From Deroplatys truncata (taxonomy: Eukaryota; Arthropoda; Insecta; Mantodea; Mantidae): 64,000 nucleotides of DNA. Within the stretch, counting starts at the first letter, position 1, and each line of letters starts with the position of its first letter. The notes below the pieces were generated by a model that did no database searches, was not told the origin of the DNA, and worked only from the letters and a program-made list of their open reading frames with translations. This document shows positions 44,898 to 56,748 of this stretch, in pieces. Made by a program: the position numbers and the translations under genes. The stretch spans positions 22,473,001 to 22,537,000 of the forward strand of contig CM060979.1 in the NCBI GenBank assembly GCA_030765065.1, in the 5' to 3' direction.

Positions 44898-45350
44898 GTG
44901 GAACGCCAGGCTCCCTGCAGGCGCTGTTGTACCTACGGGCACACTGAGACGTCCTGCACAGCACATCCGAGGTGCCACTACTGCGGTGCCCCAAGCACAA
45001 CTGCAACGAGCAAACAGCACGATCTTCGCCGCCGCCGCTACTGTGCCACATGTGGAGGGTCAACACATTTCACCGGCCAAGCACTCTGACCCCTGCATCC
45101 CTGCAGGAAGGCACCGCCGAAGCCACCAGCATCTACATCGCAGCTATCAGCACCTCTACAGACACCGACACCAAAATCATCACCAGCGCCGACACCAACA
45201 CCAGCACCGATCATCGAGGAAGTCCAGGGCCTACGCGACGCCGTTCAGGATCTCCACGCGGAGTTTCTGAACATGGCGACGAAGCTGACACCTTGGAGGA
45301 GCTCATCAGGGACCTTCAAGACACCTGAGCTGCTCAGCAAGTTTTTCTAG
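44898..45350 (+). pseudogene. LINE ORF1 (gag-like) fragment with zinc knuckles
   Basis: One frame from 44898 to TAG near 45350 with a single internal TGA at 45087-45089. It contains C-R-R-C-C-T-Y-G-H-T-E-T-S-C (C-x2-C-x4-H-x4-C), then C-H-Y-C-G and C-A-T-C-G-G-S-T-H: the three-knuckle array of ORF1 proteins in R1/I/Jockey-type LINEs, where it binds the element's RNA. A Pro/Ser/Thr-rich linker and a short heptad-like stretch (E-E-V-Q-G-L-R-D-A-V-Q-D-L-H) follow. The last Cys of the third knuckle is missing. No start codon is evident; TGA lies immediately upstream. Confidence 0.65.
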
Positions 45351-45898
45351 CTGAGCAGTTCGAGACCATCACTTCTAGATTCAGCACCATCGACAAATCC
45401 AACCAGAACTCATCTACAGCATCAGACACCATTGCTCAACACCTCGACACCATCGTCATGACCATCATGAACTTCGAGCCCACTTCCAGCAGCCAGGCAA
45501 ACCGGAGGACCCAAGCAACCGCAGAAGGCCTCCGACCAGCGCAACGTACTCAGAAGAATTCATAAACCGGATGTATCTTCACAAGAAGTAAGTTCTACGC
45601 CAACCTATACCTTCCATACAATCACCATTCCAATTCTTTCATAAATCCTCACTATTTTCACTAGGGTTGCAGTCAGGTTTCATGGCTGCAACCTAGTAGC
45701 TACCTTTACCCTCTCCCGCCCATAGGGCAGCAGCTTCCATCTTTCACATACTAACGCTGGTGCTATGCGGGACCGCACAAAGCCACGCCATTCAACATTT
45801 CCTTCTTCCTTTTTCCATCCGGTGGAGGAGTTTTTAGTGGGTATGCCGACTATTGGTGAGTCCCACACTCTCAGTCCCGACTCCCATCGGGGCTGAGG
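45351..45898. other. LINE-flanking sequence, unassigned
   Basis: Probably holds the remaining ORF1 region on + (to about 45570) and the 3' untranslated region of the opposite-strand LINE (45640-45898). The junction between the two is not visible to me. Confidence 0.4.
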
Positions 45899-46246
45899 TC
45901 AGTGATTAAAGCATTTTCTCCTCCACTCGAAAAAAAAGTCCTTTGGTAACCGGTAGCTCTTTCGACATCTTGGTGCCCTATGGTCATAGCGACCCAGAGA
46001 GTGCACCAGCTGGTTGGTATGGTAAGTAAGTTTCGTGTACATGGTACGGGTTCTCTCCCGCACCACGTCCACTATGTATGTGAGACCGGAGTGGGTGTGC
46101 AGGATATGTGACGGAAATCTACGCCGGGTATCAAAGATCATCTGAAGCTCCCTGCTCTGGACGGTCTGCAGCTGCGGATGGTGCTCGCTATCGCCGATGG
46201 GAACGTTGAATTGAGACGAGGACAGTGGATTGAGCTGGTTGGTCAT
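45899..46246 (-). pseudogene. LINE reverse-transcriptase ORF, extreme C-terminus
   Basis: An open frame of 115 codons ending at 45899. It has V-P-I-G-D at the left, then R-T-M-Y-T-K-L-T-Y-H-T-N-Q-L-V-H-S-L-G-R-Y-D. This matches the last conserved block of Jockey-like LINE ORF2 proteins (R...L..HPNPL...LG.YD). Only the tail is present; the reverse-transcriptase and endonuclease domains are not in the window upstream of it. It lies opposite to the ORF1 fragment at 44898, so the two are separate insertions. Confidence 0.55.
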
Positions 46247-47807
46247 GCGAGCGAGAGGGAAAACTTTTGGTGTCTGAGATCGCCACCTGCGTTAGCTCGT
46301 TTCGCCATGTCGTGTGTCGGCAGATTTCGTGAATTTCAAAGGTGTTGATTTGCAAAACTATCTTGCAGCCGTTGTAAATTTACCTTCTGTTTAATGCTAT
46401 TCTTGTAATACTTCTGGAATTCTACTCGCCAAATTCTACAAAGGTAGGACTTTGTTAGTGCAGTTTGCTGTTTTGGGGTGACATTCAGAGCTGAATGGGG
46501 CTAAAATATTTTCTTTATTAAATTTCATGTGGTGTTCGTAAGTACGTGACAAAGAGTCCCAAAGTTTTTGCTTTTGTGTGTTTGTTAAGTTTGTGATTTT
46601 CATGGGCAAGAAACGTAATATAAGTGGTCATAGTGGGTGCTCGGTTCTATTGACCCACATGATATTTTTGCTAAATTGTTAGCCTATTTGTGGGATTATA
46701 TGTGCCCTCTTTTGTCTTTTCAAGTCTTGTTAATTAGGTTCTAATCTGGTATTATATTTGCTAGAGAAATTCAGTGCTTGTAACAGATTTTAATCTCTTA
46801 ATTTAACTGTGCCAGTTTTAAAATGGAAGCTCATTTAATAATTTTAAATGTACTGTTGTTTGATATTTAATGCCAAACTTTAAAGTGTTCTTTGCAGAAA
46901 AGGGCCTTCCTTAACATGTGCTTAGGGTATAAGAATAATTCACTGGCTAAAAGTTTTTTTATTTGTTAACATTTTCTATCCGTCATTTGTATCGTTCTTT
47001 GCCTTAATTTGACAAAGAGTTAATTGCAGTGTTGCTCACTTGCATCTTTTTAAAATTTTGTGATATTAGGTGAAAGATTTTTCTGCATGTGAACTCGCAC
47101 AGCCATATTTAATTCTTACGTAAATCCCCTTGTACACGATCAAATTTTTATCAAATTCAATACTTTGGAGAACTTTTCAAGAGCTGTCACAACTTTACAA
47201 TTTTTCTTGTCAAATTTCTTCCAATACTTTTAAACTCTTTGAAAGCCTTGAAAGCAAATAAGGACTTGCTCTAAACGATCAAAGATTTCACAATGTTTTG
47301 ATGGCTTTAGCCAATGAAATGCGAGTATTTACAGTGCGTCACGAAATCTGCAACATGGCGGAAAGCGAGAAGTAAGCAAAAATGGCTACTCGGCCAAGGT
47401 ATGTTCTATGCGAACCAATTGGGTCATGTCCGTATGTCTAGGACTCTGTGGAATATCACAAGATGAAGCAGATCAAGGCATATAAAGAAATAATTACCTG
47501 GCAGATTTACGAACTAAGTATACATTAATGCAATGTTATATAGTGTGGTTAACCTATCAGTTGGTGTTATTTCCATTGTATTCAATAATCGTAATGCGAT
47601 TTCATTGGGTATAATTCGCAAAAGTGCTACATAATATTGGTATGGAACAGTATTTCATTGCAAACTGTTATACCGTGACGCAAATAATAAATTACTTTGT
47701 GCGCGATAAATTATTTATTAATGTGTTCTGAAGGGTTTCAGTTTGAAAAAAGACAACTTGTAAATACACATTTATGACATCGCCAAGTCTTGTCACGTAT
47801 TGAAAAA
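46247..47807. other. unassigned stretch, possible promoter or first exon near 47300-47410
   Basis: 47318-47410 is richer in CG than its surroundings. It has AGCCAATGAAATG, a 6-codon upstream frame (ATGGCGGAAAGCGAGAAG and a stop) and AAAATGGCTACTCGGCCAAG followed by GTATGT, a consensus splice donor. This could be a host first exon, but the evidence is thin. The rest is AT-rich and anonymous. Confidence 0.25.
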
Positions 47808-48636
47808 TCTTATGTATTACACTCACATGATTTTCTCTACTCTTGTACAAACCATTTTTACAAACACTTATTCTCCATATGCTTCATGTTAATCGAGATG
47901 TTAATCTTATTACTAATTTTCTTGTAGGTGCAAGGGGAATATGGTAGGCTTTAAGCGATAGTCAAATATTTTAAGAGCTGGTTGCTATGTGGCGCATTCC
48001 ATTCTCTTTGCATGTCCAGAACGTAAAAAATGAATAACGAATTCCCATTTGAGAAAAAGTATAAATATTGGAAAATTTAAGGGAATAACAAGCAATACCT
48101 CGAAAAAAGTTCACTCAATAAAAAAAAATGTATATATCATAAATTGTGTATTTTAATGCGATCTACATTTTTTGTGTAGTAAAATTTTATCTATCTCTTA
48201 TGGTTTACCAGTTATGCAAAAGTCGTTCACAACGAAGAATACTTTTGGAGACATTCCCAGAAAATTCAAGATATACATTTTATTTGTCATGAAAATATCT
48301 TAAACATATGATATTTTAATCAAACTCGTTAGAGCCATTTTTGAGAAAATTAAAATTTTAGAAAAATCTTCCATGTAAAGGGTATTCTGGGGTGGGGGGA
48401 ATTTCTTGAAAACCTTCGTGTCGCATCTCTGGAAGATACTGAACCTAAATACCAAGTTTGGTGTTTATCCGACTGTTCGTTTCTGAGTTATGCTGTTCAC
48501 AGACACACACACGGACATGTTTCCAAAAATGCTTTTTTTGGATTCAGGGGGCCTCAAAACATACATTTCCGGTGGTATCGAATTTTTTAGTGGAATACAA
48601 TAATTCCCCTACTTACTACACGTAGTAGAGAAAGTA
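47808..48636 (-). mobile_element. HINE copy, full length
   Basis: The 3' end TCTTATGTATTACACTC at 47808 follows an A run. The 5' end CGTAGTAGAGAAAGTA is at 48621-48636. The CA tract is nearly gone (ACAGACACACACACGG). A small deletion lies in the 5' region (CCGGTGGTATCG lacks AAATCTC). Confidence 0.9.
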
Positions 48637-50584
48637 AAAATGTTTGACAATTTGTCTTGTAAACTCTTGAATTGAAAAACAAATGTTTGATCGTGTGCAA
48701 GGGAGAATTGCTGTTTGCTACAATGATTACTAATTGCTCATTTCCTATAATTGCTGAAATATCTGCACATGCACCATAACGGGTGTATTTGTTTTCGGAG
48801 AGACATAGACATCTACTTCTATGGTTTTACATTTCATAGTTTGTGAGGTTCATATCTCTTTAAGGCTTTAATGAATCCTAGTCATTTTCCATATTTCCTT
48901 TACAGCTGTTCTAGGTTTTTTAAATGGTGCATGTGTAATTAAATGCGATCTTTTATATGTGCTGTACGGTTTCTTATTTTTTTTTTTATACTTTCATACC
49001 AGTGAATGGGTAATATGATTTGACCTTTGCTGTGATAAGGTGCGTATATTCAATTTCAGGGGCTGTGTTCAAATACTTTGTGTTTTCGCTATTGTGTGCT
49101 AAACGAAATAGTTCGTTGTTTCAGGTTTGCATTGTAATATTGCATTATTTCACGACAGATTATTAAAATATTTTGAATATTTTTATTGCCTTCGCTAGTT
49201 AAAGTTTAATTTTAATGCGCATTTTGTTTACAGGGTATAATTAAATTAAGATTTGGTTGTTTTATATTTATTAAAATTTTACAGTATTAGTTAATTTTTG
49301 CTTCTATATCCCCTTATTGCTTATCTTGGGTTTGTGAAAGGTTCTTAGGTGATCCGAAACAACTAATGCTGATTTTTATTTTAATTTATTTTGATTTAAT
49401 GAACTGTAAATTTTGTTATTGCCTTGCATTTTAATATTTTTTTTTACTTTTGTATTTTTATGCTTTACTACTTTGCTGCTATATCATTAGCCAAGTATGA
49501 TAAAATAATTTTAATTTTGGCTCAGAACTTTGTGCTTTTGAATTAATTTAAATTATTTTAAAACTATTCATACAATTCATTAAAGCCACTTCGGCTTATG
49601 AAGTACAATTTACTGTATTCTTCTTCTTTGTCTAATACTATTTGGATAGACTGTTATATTGAGATTTTTATTTTATATTAACCCTGTTTGCTTTCTTGTT
49701 TGGGAGAATAAAGCCAGGCAATTTACCCTTTTGTTTAGGTTTTATGCTGTGTAAGTTCCTTACAGGTATAAATAGCTTCTTTTTTAAACGTACTGCAGGG
49801 TAACTCGTTTTGCTAAGATGTATAATGTATCCACTTGACATTTCTTAGGCCCTCTCTTTTCGCTTGCCTGGATTCCTGGAGCAGAACGTGTTCGTAAGCG
49901 GCTGCTTTGGTATGGGGCTTGACTATGCTAAATTGCTGATTTAGCTATCGTACCATTGCACACAACGTATCATCGCATACAGCAAAACTAACAACTGAAT
50001 ATTTGGATGTCTTAAAGGTGAGCACCGTGTCCTAATGATATAGTTGTTTTGTGTTTACATGTCAGAAAATGATTTGGTTGATTATATTACAGCAGTATCA
50101 ATAGCAAATCGTATTTAAGTTGAACGAGCTGATAAAAACATCCGTAGATTGTGGGTTTAGGTTGCAAAATGCATCACTGGAGGATTCCGATGTAATTATT
50201 AGGAGGTACCAAACACGAAACGTTTGTTTTTTTACGCTCATGAGACACATGCCACTGTGAAAGCGAAAGTGAAACCTGTTTACGTGGTGGCCTCTAACTG
50301 GTTTTGGAAGTAAAAGCGATATCCCCGCTGCGGTGGATCAGCAAACCTGCAGCGTTTTCAGTATGTCTGTTTTATGTTCTTAAAAGAATAAAATATCTCC
50401 GTAGGAAATGGTCGTAGATAAAAATTGAAGTTACAAAAATGTTCCAAATAATAGGATTTCTTAACTGGTTTAAATTAATGTAATTTTCTTTCCACTCGGT
50501 ATACAAATATGACACTAATCTTTTTTATTTTAGTAGTGTTTAATGCTCGTTATGTACCACAGGCGGTGGATACTGGTGACACAT
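48637..50584. other. unassigned AT-rich stretch
   Basis: Unusually free of the window's repeat families for almost 2 kb, and no protein family is recognisable. It could be intronic or ordinary intergenic DNA. Confidence 0.5.
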
Positions 50585-50790
50585 GAAATTATATTTGGGA
50601 AAGGAATTTTTTAGGTAAACGCTCCAGGCATAATACAAGGTACCTCCCCAGTATATGCCAATTGTAAGAACTGAGAAATACGTAGAAAAATTCTGACAAG
50701 CAGGTCAGTTATGGCCGAATTTGAACCGCGGACCCCCCGTTCAGGAGTCTGTCTTAACTACTTCGGCCATCCGTGTCAGTGGACAATGAA
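50585..50790 (-). mobile_element. tRNA-derived SINE
   Basis: In reverse complement: GGATGGCCGAAGTAGTTAAG (A box TGGCCGAAGTAG), then GTCCGCGGTTCAAATTCGG (B box GGTTCAAATTC), then a body with AGTTCTTACAATTGGC and TACTGGGGAGGTACC. About 200 bp is recognisable. The 3' end is approximate. Confidence 0.7.
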
Positions 50791-51243
50791 TCGGATTTTC
50801 ATGGAAGACAAATAAAAATTTATAGAAGTATCAATTAACTCGATAAAAGCGAGGGGGATGCTGCAAACATAAAATAGCAGATAAATAATGGACAGCGTAC
50901 TTCAAGAAGGCTGTGGTAGTTACATAGTTACAAGCCCCAGATGGACAAGATGATGTATGTGAACGTTTGGAATTAAACTTAATACTGACATCAAAATTTG
51001 CAGAACTTCATAAAAGATTAAATTAAAAAATTTGAAAACCTCCTGGAATGGAATATCCAAATATAGAATTAATTAAACATTTATCTACTAAGATTAAGTA
51101 CATAAAATATTCCCGAAATCCCGTCCACTTCAAGTTATATTTTTCTGTAGATGTGCACACTGCGCCGGTAATGTTAGCTTTATGGTTATATTTCTGGCTC
51201 CGTACATACATCGACATCTGAATTACTGTATGTATTACAGATG
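50791..51243. other. unassigned stretch
   Basis: AT-rich; nothing recognised before the mariner left end. Confidence 0.5.
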
Positions 51244-51245
51244 TA

Positions 51246-52471
51246 CAAGGAGCACTATTTATATTTTGAGCCTAATAATTAAAACAAAGTAATTTTTGAT
51301 TGAAAACTGCTTTATTGCTTTTTCAAAATATTCTCCTTTATGATCAATACACTTTTGAATCCGTTTGAACCATTTGTCAAAGCATTTATTCTAGTCTTCT
51401 TGAGACATCTCCAAAACATTTTTGAAGGCATCAACGGCTTCTTCTGCCAACGAAAATCGTTGTCCACGCAATTTATTCTTGATGTTCGGGAACAAAAAGA
51501 AGTCATTGGGTGCCAAATCAGAACTATATGGCGGATGACCCATCAATTCGATTGTTTGAGCCTTCAAATACTCTGTTGTTAGACGAGATGTGTGTGCGCT
51601 CGCATTGTCTCGATGGTTGTGTACCATTCGGCATTGACCGTTTTACGTTCCTCTAAAGGCACTGTTGTCACATGGCCAGTTTTGCTGAAAAAGCAGGCGA
51701 CCATTTGCTTCGAAGTGCTTCGAGTGCGAACAACTTTCGTTGGATTTGCTTCATCTTGAAACACCCATACAGTCGACTGCTGTTTACGTTCCGGCTCGTA
51801 CGCATAGATCCATGATTCGTCACCTGTTATAATCTTATATACGTCTTTTGAGACACCGCCATTGTATTTCTTGAGCATTTTTGTACACCAATCGACAGGA
51901 GCATATTTTTGAGATTGCGTCAAATTATGTAGGATCCAACGAGAGCAAACCTTTTTCACGGCTAAATAATCATGCAATATTTTATATATGCTAGTGGAAG
52001 TAATGCCTAGGGTGGCCTCAATCTCACAATATGTCGCATTACGATCTTTCATTATTAGTTTTTGCACAGCATCAATGTTTTCTGGCACAACAACTGATTT
52101 TGGGCGACCTTCACTAACTTCATCATTGAGCGAACGGCAGCCACGATTAAATTCGTTATACCAGCATTTCACAGTGGCAAAGGATGGAGCTTTGTCATCA
52201 AATGTGGAAGTTAGTTGATAGATGCACTCTTGTCTTGATAATCCACCCCGAATGTCGTAATAAATCATTGCACTAACATTTTCACGAGTTAATTCCATGT
52301 TTTTGTCGACACACAATTTTCAAGTTAGTGTAAACAAAACAAATGACGCTCTATTGACAAAATGTTTGAAGTAGATTATGGTAAAAAATATAAAGCTTTC
52401 CATTGGAAACGTCAGATGGCACCTACAACATTCAGGGTTGTTAAGGCTCAAAATATAAATAGTGCCCCTCG
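51246..52471 (-). mobile_element. mariner (DD34D) transposon, nearly full length
   Basis: 1226 bp flanked by TA (51244-51245 and 52472-52473). Terminal inverted repeats of about 28 bp share GCACTATTTATATTTTGAGC and differ by two bases at the outer end (CAAGGA left, CGAGGG right). It encodes a complete transposase except for one internal deletion and two nonsense or frameshift lesions. Length and TA duplication fit mariner exactly. Confidence 0.95.
51259..52298 (-). pseudogene. mariner transposase with internal deletion
   Basis: Starts at 52298 (M-E-L-T-R-E-N) and runs through the paired helix-turn-helix region (F-A-T-V-K-C-W-Y-N-E-F-N-R-G) and linker R-W-I-L-H-N-L. The first catalytic motif is T-G-D-E-S-W-I-Y. 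At about 51612 the expected stretch after W-Y-T-T-I is deleted, fusing it to the second motif H-R-D-N-A-S (Asp codon 51607-51609) in a new frame. The third motif is S-S-D-L-A-P-N-D-F-F-L-F. I count 34 residues between the second and third Asp, the mariner spacing. A TAG at 51391-51393 replaces a Trp codon. All three catalytic Asp codons survive, but no active protein can be made from one frame. Confidence 0.93.
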
Positions 52472-52472
52472 T

Positions 52473-52562
52473 AAAACTCTGCAGACGAGAGCGGCATTCG
52501 AACTCGCATCCTTTTTGTTCGAAACTCGCCGTCCTAATCACTCGAACACGAAGCACAGCTAT
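52473..52562 (-). mobile_element. possible tRNA-derived SINE head
   Basis: In reverse complement: GTTCGAGTGATTAGGACGG (A-box-like), then GCGAGTTCGAATGCC (B-box-like). It directly borders the mariner, which seems to have inserted into or beside it. No body is identified. Confidence 0.4.
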
Positions 52563-53436
52563 AGACTATAGATCGAAGCAGCTACCTAACAGATAATTTT
52601 CGGAAGTGTGATTCATAACGCATTGTTATTATTATTCTTGCAACAAATGAATACCAGTTACAGCGAAACACACTCTACTTCTCACCTAGGCACTTAGCGT
52701 AGCACAAACGTTACACTTGAGTCTCTTTTGGCACACACTCGGAACACAACACAACATATTCGTTGAATCACAACTGCACTGGCACGTCAGTCCACTTACA
52801 CTGTCCACATTTCATTTCGTAATTTCTTAACTGAACTGGACTGACTGGACAGACCAGTCCGTTATTAGGCACCGCAGAGGAGGAATCTACTCGAAATAAC
52901 CCAAAGGAATCCTTTGGAGTGGGAAATCGGCACCTATTGTTTCGCACGGCCACTGTTCTGGAGGGGGATGGCCATTAGCCTCGCCCGTGGCCAGATAGGC
53001 GAGCCGGAAGTCGCTCGCACCGCCGCTTTGTATGTAATTTTGCGCGTGCGGTAACGTTATTATTATAATATTGTAATTATTATGGATTATTATATTAGTA
53101 TTTATGTTATAAATAATGCAATTCTATACAATTAATACACAAACAATATGCCGGTTAGATCGATGTAACAATCAAAGCTAAATATTAATACACCAAATAC
53201 ATTTGTCTCGTACGCGATGATAGTACTAGCATTACTAGAATGATTTTAAACAGAAGACAGTAGTCCTACTAATGTAATGATTAGGACTGCAACATCGGAG
53301 TCGTTACGTTTGTTTTGAGACGTCCCGTAGTCGACTGTTTACAACGAGGGGTTTACCTATACAATTAAGTCAAGTGTGTGAGGCCGCAAGTGTTCACGTA
53401 GACGAAATGCTAAAGAAAAGATTATGAAAGTCCACA
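52563..53436. other. unassigned stretch
   Basis: 52750-53040 is richer in GC than its flanks. It contains direct and inverted short repeats (ACTGAACTGGACTGACTGG; CCAAAGGAATCCTTTGG) but no recognised element. Confidence 0.4.
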
Positions 53437-53730
53437 ATGATGCGAAAATATATATTAGAGTGTGGGGAAAGTTGTTTCTCTATTATTAATAAAAATCTTT
53501 ATTACAAACATTGCAATAGTACAATTGCTAGTGTGCATAGTAGGTCGAGTAATGTGCGAAGACATGTCAACACAGAAGCATGCAAACGTTGTATTGCAAA
53601 ATGTGAAGATAAACTGCTCCAGCAAGAGTCACCTCCATCAAATCAAACGTTTAATGAAGAACTATGCGTGGCATTTGTTTCTGTCGATATTCCTTATATA
53701 AACTACAGAATACAAAGTTGCGGGTTGTAA
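53437..53730 (+). pseudogene. hAT/CGGBP1-like transposon N-terminus (BED-type finger), degenerate
   Basis: A 97-codon open frame. The left part reads L-Y-Y-K-H-C-N-S-T-I, then S-N-V-R-R-H-V-N-T-E. A BED-type finger of this group would have C-x2-C...H-x4-H, with L-Y/F-C-K-x-C. Here the first Cys is Tyr and the final His position holds Cys. After a linker, F-N-E-E-L-C-V-A-F-V-S-V-D-I-P-Y matches the F-N-x-x-L-C-x-A-x-x-x-x-(N/D)-I-P block of insect hAT-like proteins related to CGGBP1. The catalytic domain is absent and ends are not found. Confidence 0.45.
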
Positions 53731-54037
53731 TTCATTGCAATAAATCCACATATAAGCTTACCCATGTACGCATGTGACGTAGCGTTTTGCATTAATGATT
53801 TAATAAGGACATTTCATTTATATACATCAGCTGTATGTGTTATAAATAATACAGCAGAAATAAAAGTAAATGTTCGTGAGACATGCTTAAGTCTTCTTAG
53901 ACTGCACTGCGCGGGGTTAATGTCAGCCCTTATTGCTACACCCTTACCTTCCTATTTTATACGCTTTCCTCCAAGTAGCGACACCGATGTCGCAGCTCTA
54001 GTAATGATATAACAGTAAGGGTATTTTACCATACCTG

Positions 54038-55003
54038 TGAGGCAGTATTTTTAACACTTAAATAATTTCAGTGTAATTATATAATATGTAAATTCAATAA
54101 CAACCCGCCTTGAAGCAATATGTGTATGTAATAATTTGTAAAATGTATGTAACAGTCATTGCATATGCTTATATTATTGTAAACATGTTCAATAATGTTA
54201 TGTGAATATATTACGTAATTTAATAATGTAGGAGCTGTGAGAATAATAGGTTAAAAGTTGCTAACAATGAGCTAAAATGAGGCATCCTTGAGGCAATAAT
54301 AAATTTGAAAGTTTAACAATACTACTTGTGATTCTTGGAAGCAATAATGTAATTTTAGTGACAATTTATAAAAATAGGCAATCAACAACCAGAAAAAGCT
54401 TTAGTTAAATGAAGGTATTCTATTGGATTAGGAATAGCCAATCAGAGACTTGAAATACAGAAATTTACAAGTTTAGGCGGTTGAAATCAATTCAGTTGCC
54501 TGCAGAAAGTGTTTGTAACCGGATGCGAAATGCGTCCTCGAGAGATTTAATACGTATTCGTGTGAGACGAAAAATAAGTTTACGTATTAAAAAGTACAAG
54601 TAATTAATAAAAGAATCTCACAGCTCTATATCAGTGAAGTGTTATTTAAATCGTGTCAAGCATTAATGAAAACGAGTGAAGTAAAATTATAATCTGTGAA
54701 AGCCTACATTCTCAAGTCGCACCACAACCCTGCCAAGACATCCGTGTCTGTAAAATAAATACTGACGCAGTCGAGGCAAACATAAATACATAATATTTAA
54801 AGAAACAGTAAAAATTACAAAGTTAATAATATTTTAAACATAGGCCGAAGGCTACCGGAAAGCGGGTACTATACGTGTGGTTGCAACGAATTTCAAGTTC
54901 GGTTCCCCAACAGTTGAAATATAATACAACTCCTTCAATACGACCTACTTCAAATTGACACCCAAAGCGTGTTACAAGAAGTTACAACAAAATACCTTCT
55001 TCA
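54038..55003 (+). mobile_element. solo LTR, copy D
   Basis: 966 bp from TGAGGCAGTATT to CTTCTTCA, flanked by exact CCTG at 54034-54037 and 55004-55007. Block order is as in copy B: CCAAT segment near 54380-54450, AGAATCTCACAGCTC near 54610 and TTCAAATTGACACCCAAAGCG near the 3' end. Confidence 0.85.
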
Positions 55004-55164
55004 CCTGATATCATTTGGGTTGCCTATTCGAACGAAGTGGACGACGACTCGAACACCGTGTAGACTAAACTATATTTAAATAGGTTGTCACCAAGGCAGG
55101 GTACTTGTGGAGCGTTTTAAACTGGGTAAAAGTGATAAAAAGAGCAGTTTTAGAATTAAGACCG
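55004..55164. other. short unassigned stretch
   Basis: Nothing recognised between the LTR and the HINE. Confidence 0.4.
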
Positions 55165-55832
55165 GTGTGCGTGTGTGTGTGTGTGTGTGTACAGCATAAC
55201 TCAAAAACGTAAGTCGCTTAATTACTAAACTTGGTATTTATGTTCAGCATCTTCCAAGGATGCAACACGAAGATTTTGAAGAAAATCCCCCACCCTAAAC
55301 TACAATTCCTTTGAAACGTTTTGTTATTTTTGATTTTCTCAAAAAGGCTCTAACGATTTCGCTTAAAATACTATCTTATATGTTTAAGATATTCTATCAC
55401 AAATAAAATGTTTATCTTGAATTTTCTGGGAAGAGCCTCTGAAACTCTTTGTTAAGAAACACTTTTGTAAACCGTGAAAAATACACAAGATCTTACTACA
55501 CAAATATTTAGATCTCGTCGAAGCACAGAATTTGTCAACCTTTTTTGTGACGTTAGCCGTTTCCGAGATATTCTTTATTATTGCTTTGAATTTTTAAATG
55601 ATTTTACCGGTGGTAAGTCGCTATTCGTTTTATCTAGTGGCCATACAAATAACATGAAATTTCAAAGCCATCTTATAGCGATTCGCTTTTTTAAAAATCT
55701 TGACTATCGCTTTAGCCCACTGTATTGTTTTTGTATCTAAAGTGATGAAAGTGTGTCTTGATTAACAAGAAATAGACAGAAGAATACGATTTGGTAAGAA
55801 TATTTTGTAGAAGAGTGAGTAGAAAAGCTATA
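55165..55832 (+). mobile_element. HINE copy, old, 5'-truncated at the microsatellite
   Basis: Begins with GTGTGCG(TG)n at 55165-55192, then ACAGCATAACTCAAAAACG. It ends near GAGTGAGTAGAAAAGCTAT. It is diverged, with the 5' end lost exactly at the simple repeat. Confidence 0.75.
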
Positions 55833-56344
55833 GGAATGCAGTATATCACAATTTCCAGTAAAGCATAAAACTGTGTAACAATATATTGATTGCTGCTATT
55901 TTGTTTCTATTTTCCTGCTGAAAGTTATTAGAGCAACCTATTGGCACGTGCTACAGAATTTGAATGTTCTGTTACGTTGGGAATATAGGGATTTCTCTGG
56001 GAAAGCACATTCACATGGGCCAGTCACTCCCTTTTATTTTTCTGCCCTCGCCTCCTCCTCCTCCTCCTATCAAATCCTTTTACCCAGATGTAGACAGAAA
56101 GGCCGATAAGAGGTAATGCGTTTTCCGTGTTTGTATGCATGCATGTGCGTGTGGGGAGAACTGTGTTTAAGATAAAACTTCCTTTTAACTGTTACTTTTT
56201 GAACAAGTGTTTTGTTACGTACTTGTTAATAATGTATTATCGTTTGTTTTCTCTCTAGTAAGACAATTTTAAGCTGTTTTGTTTTTAATCTAAACTTAAT
56301 GAAAGAAAACTAAGGTCAAAATAGTCCACCGTGTCTATAGTTTA
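55833..56344. other. unassigned stretch
   Basis: Contains (CCT)n of about six units near 56050. Nothing else is recognised. Confidence 0.4.
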
Positions 56345-56640
56345 CGTCCTGCGCCGTGGCGCAGTGGGCTGGAGCGTGGTACTCTGGTTTCCTGGCCACG
56401 GAATGCGCCCGGGGTTTCGTTCCCACCCATGGGGGCGCGGATTTTACCTCCCGGGCATAGATTCGGTGCCCATTCAGCTTTGTGAGGAAAGTGAGGAGCT
56501 GCGATAGGCAGCGGTCCTGGTTTCGTGAGCAAACTTTCTGGCTGGGCGGGGGTGCGTGATGCTATCCACATTACCTCCCCGTATCGGTTGGATGGTCGCC
56601 TACTTCTGTGAGAGTGTGAGGATTTGATTATACGCTTCCA
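56345..56640 (+). mobile_element. tRNA-derived SINE
   Basis: The head has GCCGTGGCGCAGTGGGCTGG (A box TGGCGCAGTGGG) and GGGGTTTCGTTCCCACCC (B-box-like). A GC-rich body runs to about 56640. The minus-strand 122-codon frame across it is a shadow of its composition. Confidence 0.65.
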
Positions 56641-56748
56641 TATTTTCGATATTTCTAATCTATCAATATCAATGGGTGATAAAAGAAGCATGATTGGAAT
56701 CACAGTGAAAATGTTGTAGGAACAGAGAAGGCTTTAGTGATAAATCCT

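Noticed and set aside
56335-56703. A 122-codon gene on the minus strand
   Set aside because: It lies across a tRNA-derived SINE with A and B boxes on the plus strand.
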